The notes below the pieces were generated by a model that saw only the letters and a program-made list of their open reading frames with translations, was not told the DNA's origin and made no database searches. Position numbers and translations under genes: made by a program. Shown here piece by piece: positions 62,701 through 64,000 of a DNA stretch of 64,000 nt (position 1 is the stretch's first letter; each line of letters opens with the position of its first letter). The DNA comes from Strongylocentrotus purpuratus (lineage: Eukaryota; Echinodermata; Echinoidea; Camarodonta; Strongylocentrotidae): the NCBI RefSeq assembly GCF_000002235.5, contig NW_022145613.1, positions 6,952,929 to 7,016,928 of the forward strand, written 5' to 3'.

Positions 62701-63270
62701 GTTTTTGATGAAAATACCATTGAAACACCTGTAGGCACCGTAAAGGGTACAAGAGATGTCAGGAGGAGGAAACATATTTGCTTCAACTAACAACCACGCA
62801 TATCTTTCTTGTATTATCAGTTTAACTTTTTCTACCAGCTCATCTAGAATGTAACATGTTATCAACGTTGGATTTCTCGTTCATACCTAGAATCCTCGCT
62901 TCGAACAGGATTCCTGGGCCGTTATAACCAGAGTTGTAATCGTAGTAACGCACTATCACTCCGCCCCGTGAAGACAAGACAGTAGCAGGTGATTCCAGGC
63001 GTCCAGACAAGTAAGATACCTGGTAACTTGGACTAATAGAAGTCGGATGGTCATAAATATATATCATTTCATAACTGCCTGTCTCTAGATCAAGTACTGT
63101 CAGTTGGACCTGTTTTCCTGAAGGACTTGTAATATACCAGTAGCAGTTCAACAAAACAGAAGATCTAGACGACTGATAGTAGTACGGGATGGAGAAGGTA
63201 GCATGTGGTGAAGACTGAGTCAGTGGAATCGTACCTCCGCATGAAGCCGCGCTCGAAGAATTGGGTGTGT
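25691..63270 (-). CDS. CUB(4)-ZP-transmembrane protein (nine 3' exons; 5' end outside window)
   Basis: Exons in transcript order: 62887-63270, 61595-61966, 60933-61331 and 58693-59076 (one CUB each); 52353-52531 (ZP-N); 49834-50234 (end of ZP-N, linker and first part of ZP-C); 28001-28100 and 26683-26872 (rest of ZP-C plus furin-like site); 25691-25857 (membrane segment, tail, stop). Every join is GT-AG and in phase. The order CUB-ZP-TM resembles CUZD1-like proteins. ZP modules polymerise outside the cell once the precursor is cut at a basic site before the membrane anchor; here that site is CKSRFRRGSR. CUB modules bind proteins or glycans. The intron between 28100 and 49834 holds the Helitron triplet, and the intron between 52531 and 58693 holds a LINE-bearing TIR element. 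Signal peptide and further N-terminal domains are off the right edge. Ligand and tissue are unknown. Confidence 0.93.
26120..26682. repeat. AAT run and SINE-like fragment in intron
   Basis: An (AAT)n run near 26360 is followed by a repeat fragment (GGTACCCATTTAAAACCTGG then GCGGTGAGGG) ending in GTGATCCACAGTCCAACGAC, similar in arrangement to the degraded SINE near 59450. It lies in the intron before the membrane exon. Confidence 0.45.
26683..26872 (-). CDS. ZP-C end and furin-like cleavage site exon
   Basis: It starts VFIHCEVLICNDNDPSSRCS, the conserved (V/I)xHCxVxxC block, and continues QGCKSRFRRGSRHTRG. RFRR is a consensus furin site in the position where ZP precursors are cut. The rest is a Ser/His/Ala-rich spacer before the membrane segment. 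Confidence 0.92.
27160..27566. mobile_element. Non-autonomous TIR element with GCGTACGC ends
   Basis: ACCAGGCGCGTACGCAGG at the left and CCTGCGTACGCGCCTGTT at the right are inverted copies. TAGT flanks both sides, a possible 4-bp target duplication. The interior is dominated by C and G homopolymers. It lies between two ZP-C exons. Confidence 0.7.
28001..28100 (-). CDS. ZP-C internal exon
   Basis: 100 bp between CTCAG and GTGGGA. It completes NGC and continues SGDPTMRKLYSSDPSFSKF, VIDAFTFIEENTQ. This matches the DPT...F.FxAFxF pattern of ZP-C. The Helitron array lies between this exon and its upstream neighbour at 49834. Confidence 0.9.
28140..28245 (+). mobile_element. tRNA-derived SINE head
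   Basis: GATCTAGTGGTTATGTCC (A-box like) and CCAGGTTCGATACCCGG (B-box) are spaced about 60 nt apart. A CA-rich stretch follows at 28340-28420. Confidence 0.65.
28715..28985 (+). mobile_element. tRNA-derived SINE with tail
   Basis: B-box GCGGTTCGAATCACAACC is followed by a non-tRNA body: CGGGTATCTGGTAGGAAGTA, ACTCCTTGAATGC and GCCAGGGTAAAAATA. A poly-T run lies upstream. In the CUB-ZP intron just left of the Helitron array. Confidence 0.6.
29406..31188 (-). mobile_element. Helitron 1 of array (non-autonomous, 1.8 kb)
   Basis: On the + strand it starts CTAGCAGGACCCGTGG, contains the stem CCCGTGGA-AAA-TCCACGGG (29415-29433) and ends AATATAGA. On the - strand that is TC..., hairpin, CTAG: the canonical Helitron ends, with host A on the left (29405). 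It has no protein gene. The body holds two similar copies of about 0.4 kb (from 29450 and 29880; GGCCTATGTG, GTCTAGACGATTTTTATAAT, GAAAACTTTACTTTGAA) plus a third partial copy near 30400. The rightmost about 570 bp is the GC-rich end shared with the other two elements. Confidence 0.9.
30640..31188 (-). repeat. GC-rich 5' end module, copy 1 (shared by all three Helitrons)
   Basis: Related copies lie at about 45630-46195 and 48775-49336. Each starts with two diverged subrepeats of about 120 bp (CTACAAAGCATATCCTATAG...; CTACAAAGCGAATCCTATAG...), then a CpG-rich block (GCGTTTAACGGCGTGGACGT) up to the TC terminus. A frame of about 110 codons on the - strand (SNYQ(S/R)ETKRHT(I/M)DENP) is open in copies 1 and 3 but broken in copy 2. 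Confidence 0.85.
32116..33880. repeat. Tandem duplication (2 x about 0.88 kb) in Helitron 2
   Basis: AAAGGTTAAAGGTTGTAGTG near 32117 recurs as AAAGGTTAAAGGCTGTAGTG near 32999, and the two halves stay alignable to AATTTAATATATATTTTCAG. Each half holds its own roughly 100-bp doublet (TTTGGTAATAAATAACATAA; GAGAGGTGTC(A/G)GCGA). No ORF is conserved. Confidence 0.92.
34408..34835 (-). CDS. Unrecognised 140-residue coiled-coil protein of the Helitron
   Basis: The CDS runs from ATG at 34830 to TAA at 34408, starting MENIKAASLQILGTMTRLQ. Residues about 30-105 look like a long coiled coil (IINLTEKIEESAIEMKNETS, KKLLIKNAALSKEGFNLRQQ, LKEMKSALNDSQL). The last 35 residues are polar and low in complexity (SQPTAQSTPQENEQGTSNND). 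A good acceptor (CATTAAAACAG/GC) lies 5 nt before the ATG and AATAAA lies about 35 nt past the stop (34369-34374), so it reads as the coding exon of a spliced gene. It lies 3' of the Rep-helicase gene in the same orientation. I recognise no family and assign no function. It might be a captured host exon or an accessory transposition factor. Confidence 0.65.
34918..34949 (+). repeat. Poly-A tract
   Basis: About 30 uninterrupted A residues on the + strand, just upstream of the coiled-coil coding exon. Confidence 0.9.
35297..36140 (-). promoter_or_regulatory. Triplicated TATA-box/first-exon module upstream of the coiled-coil gene
   Basis: Three tandem diverged copies (about 35297-35583, 35584-35935 and 35936-36140). 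On the - strand copies 1 and 2 read GGCGTTTTATAAAGC (TATA at 35486-35495 and 35775-35784), then GATATACACTTCAC-like sequence. Each of the three ends at a possible donor: TTTGTAG/GTGAGT, TTTTTAG/GTGAAT, TTTATAG/GTGAGG. All point to the acceptor at 34835. Copy 3 is truncated and its TATA region diverges (TTTATATAAAA). Confidence 0.55.
36504..36535 (+). repeat. Poly-G tract
   Basis: About 30 uninterrupted G residues. Its length in the assembly is uncertain. Confidence 0.9.
36672..36897. mobile_element. Foldback element nested in Helitron 2
   Basis: GGACAAAATATACAG and CTCATTCTACCTTCAACAAT, TGCTACGGTAGACAAAGGAA, CATCCCTTCACTGCTATGTA pair with near-perfect complements on the right, ending GTAGAATGAG, CTGTATATAT and TTGTCC. 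Arms of roughly 80-100 bp surround a short loop (GTGAATATGCATGTGACAC). Confidence 0.85.
37654..43500 (-). CDS. Helitron Rep-helicase (five exons, one frameshift)
   Basis: Exons 41282-43500, 40743-40931, 39810-40505, 39217-39494 and 37654-38865, all GT-AG, about 1530 codons. Exon 1 begins MPKRKAKTVDGRR, has six 22-residue repeats, a Helitron-like N-terminal domain, LFLTFTCNPKWEEI and the HUH motif GLPHCHMLI. Exon 2 holds the paired catalytic tyrosines in VKYLYKYIYKGYD. Exon 4 has Walker A DGPGGTGKTT; exon 5 has FIIDEASMVP, LLGGDFRQVLPV, and INKAQGQTF with LYVALSRAK of a PIF1-type helicase. Such proteins nick, unwind and transfer one strand in rolling-circle transposition. Exon 3 carries one extra base in a T7 run (about 40156-40162): the frames before and after it (DEERFF, then LRLLLLHVPGAKSY) and the exon length both require this. 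An upstream in-frame ATG at 43530 is possible; MPKRK is the better start. Confidence 0.93.
43028..43415 (-). repeat. 66-bp minisatellite inside the Rep N terminus
   Basis: Six tandem 66-bp units encode 22-residue repeats of the form DSPAHLLPSDAQDSTNCTER(Q). The middle units differ by only a few bases; the outer ones are more diverged. The frame stays open, so the array lengthens a disordered region between the basic start and the first conserved domain. Confidence 0.93.
43459..45590 (-). repeat. Tandem duplication covering the 5' end of the Rep gene
   Basis: CCTTCTACCGTCAACAGTTT through the Rep start codon and about 0.95 kb upstream (43459-44455) is repeated at 44456-45590. The second copy has its own ATG (CAT at about 44494-44496) with the same first 13 codons but runs into unrelated sequence at its 5' coding border. 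The copies differ by small indels and by the inserted palindrome at 45271. Confidence 0.92.
45271..45347. repeat. 77-bp perfect GC-rich palindrome
   Basis: Arms of 38 bp (TAACTCCGGGAAGCTCCAAC then ACCGGCGCCGCAGGCGTC) are exactly complementary around a single central G (45309). GGTAGACTCTAAC stands on both sides as a 13-bp direct repeat. The sister duplication copy near 44210 lacks the insert and has a single such site. Confidence 0.95.
46196..49336 (-). mobile_element. Helitron 3 of array (non-autonomous, 3.1 kb)
   Basis: It starts CTAGCAGGACCCGTGGAAAA and ends GTAATATAGA, followed by host T at 49337. A tandem duplication of about 1 kb (46209-47207 and 47208-48255) repeats the whole 3' side, including half of the terminal hairpin at 47208; the second copy has an extra segment near 48000. 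The right-hand about 560 bp is nearly identical to the ends of elements 1 and 2. Confidence 0.92.
49337..49833. other. Remaining host intron right of the Helitron array
   Basis: About 0.5 kb of CUB-ZP intron between the array and the ZP exon donor. An imperfect segment with CATGTACACCCGGGTGGAG near 49390 is not assigned. Confidence 0.5.
49834..50234 (-). CDS. ZP-N end / linker / first half of ZP-C exon
   Basis: 401 bp: ETETSIIYSNVVTSYKP, DNILMIPVKCELDRHRLL, GDFSLRLDRYTDATFDEF, EIILGEHLYFAVNLTT, LTVFFENCWATPSQYPNDA and YNFLDNG. FENCWATP and the following NGC are hallmark ZP-C residues. The acceptor (TTATTATTAAG/GAAACTG on the - strand) uses a microsatellite as its pyrimidine-rich tract. Confidence 0.92.
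50236..50375. repeat. AAT/GAT/AAC microsatellite abutting a ZP exon acceptor
   Basis: AATAATGATGATGATAATAA-type repeats run right up to the acceptor at 50235. On the - strand the repeat supplies the TTATTATTAAG acceptor tract. Confidence 0.9.
50430..50560 (-). mobile_element. tRNA-derived SINE
   Basis: The - strand reads CGCCCTGTGTGGTAGTGGTT (A-box region) and GGGGATCCGAATCCCGGTC (B-box), followed by AATGGCTACCCGGCAATTAC. It touches or interrupts the left TIR of the element at 50552-51622. Confidence 0.7.
50552..51622. mobile_element. Non-autonomous Tc1/mariner-like TIR element
   Basis: Left GGCGTATCAATAAAAAGTTT then ACCCAACTTTGGTAGCTCCT; right, inverted, CAGTGCGTATCAAAATAAAA then GTTTACACAACTTTGGTAGC. 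The TIR is about 50 bp, TA stands at the right border, and there is no transposase ORF. Confidence 0.65.
51921..52112 (-). repeat. Partial upstream copy of ZP exon start plus microsatellite
   Basis: 51921-51961 matches the first 40 bases of the exon at 50234 (TACGTCACCACGTTAGAATA, GATGCTGGTCTCAGTTTC), again with an acceptor-like TTTAG/GAAACTGAG on the - strand and a similar AAT/GAT/AAC run beyond it. TAGGCCTAGAAAATTATTCT at the left and TAGCCTAGAGAATTATTCTG at the right flank it as a direct repeat. Confidence 0.85.
52353..52531 (-). CDS. ZP-N exon
   Basis: After TTTAACAG the exon gives (E)VNLECDSTSMAVFLDIRQL, EDIHFEDEDCVGIDHDTTQI and YTRYDKCSTRVQ, ending at GTAAAT in phase 0. The C..DxxC..Y..C spacing and the final CxTxV(Q) are typical of ZP-N. 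It joins in frame to ETETSIIYSN of the next exon. Confidence 0.88.
52833..52952. mobile_element. 120-bp MITE
   Basis: ATTAGGGACTTTTAGATTTG at the left and TAAATCTAAAAGTCCCTAAT at the right. The interior has ACGTCC/GGACGT inverted bits. It lies upstream of the ZP-N exon. Confidence 0.85.
52953..54070. other. CUB-ZP intron sequence with (GA)n run
   Basis: No exon was found. A GAGAGAGA run sits at about 53739-53776. Confidence 0.5.
54071..57762. mobile_element. TTAA-flanked TIR element split by a LINE
   Basis: TTAA/AGGGATAGTCGAGTTCTGTT at the left and AACAGAACTCAACTATCCCT/TTAA at the right. Without the LINE and one copy of its target repeat it is about 555 bp and non-coding. Confidence 0.8.
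54174..57297 (+). mobile_element. 5'-truncated, degraded LINE (L1/Tx1-like)
   Basis: AACATACAATTTA occurs at 54161-54173 and 57298-57310 as a 13-bp target duplication. Inside are fragments of an endonuclease of the EEP type (WFIHLYAPNEVSDRMDFF, SAGDYNTVLN, SRIDFVLLSEW) and of a reverse transcriptase: TRAVITLLHKKGDKE, then in other frames KGRFIGNNIRLIDDH, VIFLDIEKVYDQISWDFLYK and SLQRGLRQGCPVSALLFLVV. The reading frame is interrupted many times; the 5' part of the endonuclease and any first ORF are missing. The RT style resembles the L1/Tx1 group. It is dead and inserted in the same direction as the + strand, opposite to the host gene. Confidence 0.85.
57824..57944. mobile_element. Foldback element with flanking direct repeat
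   Basis: CATGGGTGTCGATC...ATACCTATTGTTCAGGGGGA pairs with TCCCCCTGAACAATAGGTAT...GATCGACACCCATG. ATGCACATTGG is present at both edges. Confidence 0.85.
57945..58690. other. CUB-ZP intron, no exon
   Basis: It contains an ATT/ATC microsatellite near 58130-58200 and AT-rich DNA. Confidence 0.5.
58693..59076 (-). CDS. CUB domain exon 4 (next to the ZP domain)
   Basis: A phase 1-1 exon: MSSCGSAVSLSGQDSRITL, TPDYPDVNGDYYKCTWFVEC, VRIDFNDFWLDSNGYLRVYD and GASFAISCLFEG. It has all four CUB cysteines and the canonical Pro-Tyr-Pro start, so it is the most conventional CUB of the four. Confidence 0.93.
59420..59540 (-). mobile_element. Degraded SINE fragment
   Basis: The - strand TCGTGGTCCAGTGAGTATGT and GTGTGGATCACAAGACTGGC resemble A- and B-box regions. 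CTTTACATGGGTGGAAAATG is shared with the SINE at 22798. Confidence 0.45.
59685..60021. mobile_element. MITE with about 70-bp TIRs
   Basis: TCCTGGGGGTGTTTCACAAA, GATCCTAAGT and CTTAAAAATTATGGA at the left mirror the right end. It lies in the intron between CUB exons 3 and 4. Confidence 0.88.
60136..60345 (+). repeat. Tandem duplication of about 105 bp with G-runs
   Basis: TTTTGGAATACTATATATTT through GGGGAGTTCAGCCACTAGTG and ATTACTGCATTTT occurs twice; the G-run length differs between copies. Confidence 0.93.
60346..60930. other. CUB-ZP intron, GA-rich purine tract
   Basis: GAGAGGGAGAAAG-type purine sequence at about 60640-60750. No exon. Confidence 0.5.
60933..61331 (-). CDS. CUB domain exon 3
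   Basis: A phase 1-1 exon with SWDSVGIDSCGQTVHLDLSS, RYICYWYFTCPYGYRISLLF, NDFDIFSGSRLRVYDASS and MTLYYNDTDW. A third cysteine (FTC) is present but no clear fourth. Confidence 0.9.
61595..61966 (-). CDS. CUB domain exon 2
   Basis: A phase 1-1 exon with PGFCGGVIPLSTSTPRV, IDCWWYVRSPSGKQVEMRVH and VTVYDYPSS. It is closest to CUB exon 1, sharing CxWY(I/V)xSPSGKQV, and likewise has only the first cysteine pair. The two look like a recent duplication relative to the other CUBs. Confidence 0.9.
61967..62886. other. CUB-ZP intron between CUB exons 1 and 2
   Basis: About 0.9 kb without a coding block I can support. Confidence 0.5.
62887..63270 (-). CDS. CUB domain exon 1 (first in window)
   Basis: A phase 1-1 exon between TTTCCTAG and GTATGA. 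It reads NSSSAASCGGTIPLTQSS, LNCYWYITSPSGKQVQLTVL and YIYDHPTS. Only two of the usual four CUB cysteines are present (SCGG and NCYW); the second disulphide is missing. Confidence 0.88.
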
Positions 63271-64000
63271 CTAGGAAATGAAAATATTTATAACATACAT
63301 GTGTGTAAAATTATCTCGATAGATAGACGGCAACTTGCTTACATTGCTAGGTCGGGTAAACATTATGGATTGCCCTACCTTGCAAACACGTAGGCCTAAT
63401 ATATTCATATGCACTCTGACTTTTGAAATAATTCGTAGCATAGGCGCCGGAAGTTGGGGCGGGGGGGGGGCACTTGCGCCCCCCCCCCCCACCCTTAAAA
63501 AAAATATTTAAAAAAGCAGTAAAGGAGTAAAGATGGTTTGTATTTTTGAAACAAAAAGAACATACAAATAAGAAAACCTGAATTGAATCACATACAAATT
63601 ATATTCCATTCAAAGAATGGGATTTAAATTTCCTATACATTCCGCATGCCCCTATATTTATCAATCGAGGTTTTTATAATAGCGATACCCGCATATCGTA
63701 GAAATATTGTGAGAGGATGGGAAAGCGAGTGTGTTTTTTATTATAGAGGTGAGAAGACATGAGCCCCTGAACACTGACGTACTGATGGGGGGGGGGGGGT
63801 ATTTCTAATTTGAAACCAGTGATTGATAAACGTTGCTGAAATGACATGATTTTCCGGTGTTTTTCGGGGTAAATCGTACCTTTTTATGCGTTTGTTGGAA
63901 AATTACAAATTCCCAAATTTACAGTCGGGCGAAAAAAAATGCTTATTTAGAAGCATTCATGTCAGGGCATGCAGAATGTCGGGGCTTGGGGGCTCTAACC
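63271..64000. other. CUB-ZP intron at right edge
   Basis: No exon is visible. A G-run/C-run inverted pair at about 63460-63492 (GGCGCCGGAAGTTGGGGCGG start) resembles the edge of a repeat. Upstream exons of the CUB-ZP gene must lie beyond 64000. Confidence 0.45.

Overview
This is eukaryotic, intron-rich, AT-rich DNA. It carries microsatellites, tRNA-derived SINEs, foldback elements and small terminal-inverted-repeat (TIR) transposons. The gene content (a DENND3 homologue, a RITA1 homologue and a CUB-ZP membrane protein) points to a deuterostome. The repeat style suggests an echinoderm such as a sea urchin; that placement is inference.

Layout. (1) 594-10206, + strand: the 3' half of a DENND3-like gene (14 exons, PH-like region plus a WD40 propeller); its 5' part lies left of the window. 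(2) 10.2-17.1 kb: 3' UTR and intergenic DNA with several small TIR elements. (3) 17158-17790, - strand: a single-exon RITA1 homologue (Notch/RBPJ repressor and tubulin binder). (4) 17.8-25.7 kb: gene-poor DNA with an 0.8-kb TIR element, hairpins and a SINE. (5) 25691 to beyond 64000, - strand: a CUB-CUB-CUB-CUB-ZP-transmembrane gene. I resolve nine exons with consistent phases; its 5' end is off the right edge.

The dominant structure is inside one intron of the CUB-ZP gene: three Helitrons joined head to tail with no host DNA between them, 29406-31188, 31189-46195 and 46196-49336. Each starts (+ strand) with CTAG plus a hairpin and ends with ...TATAGA. On the - strand that is a TC...CTAG Helitron with a 3' hairpin, inserted between host A and T. 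The 15-kb middle element is nearly autonomous. It has a five-exon Rep-helicase gene (41282-43500 down to 37654) with one frameshift, and a second, unrecognised 140-residue coiled-coil gene (34408-34830). Upstream of that second gene lie three tandem copies of a TATA-box plus splice-donor module. All three Helitrons carry internal tandem duplications of about 0.35-1 kb.

A second theme is partial local duplication of a splice acceptor plus the start of the following exon, placed upstream in the preceding intron. I see this at three DENND3 exons and one ZP exon. A degraded 5'-truncated LINE sits inside a TTAA-flanked TIR element at 54.1-57.8 kb, in another intron of the CUB-ZP gene.
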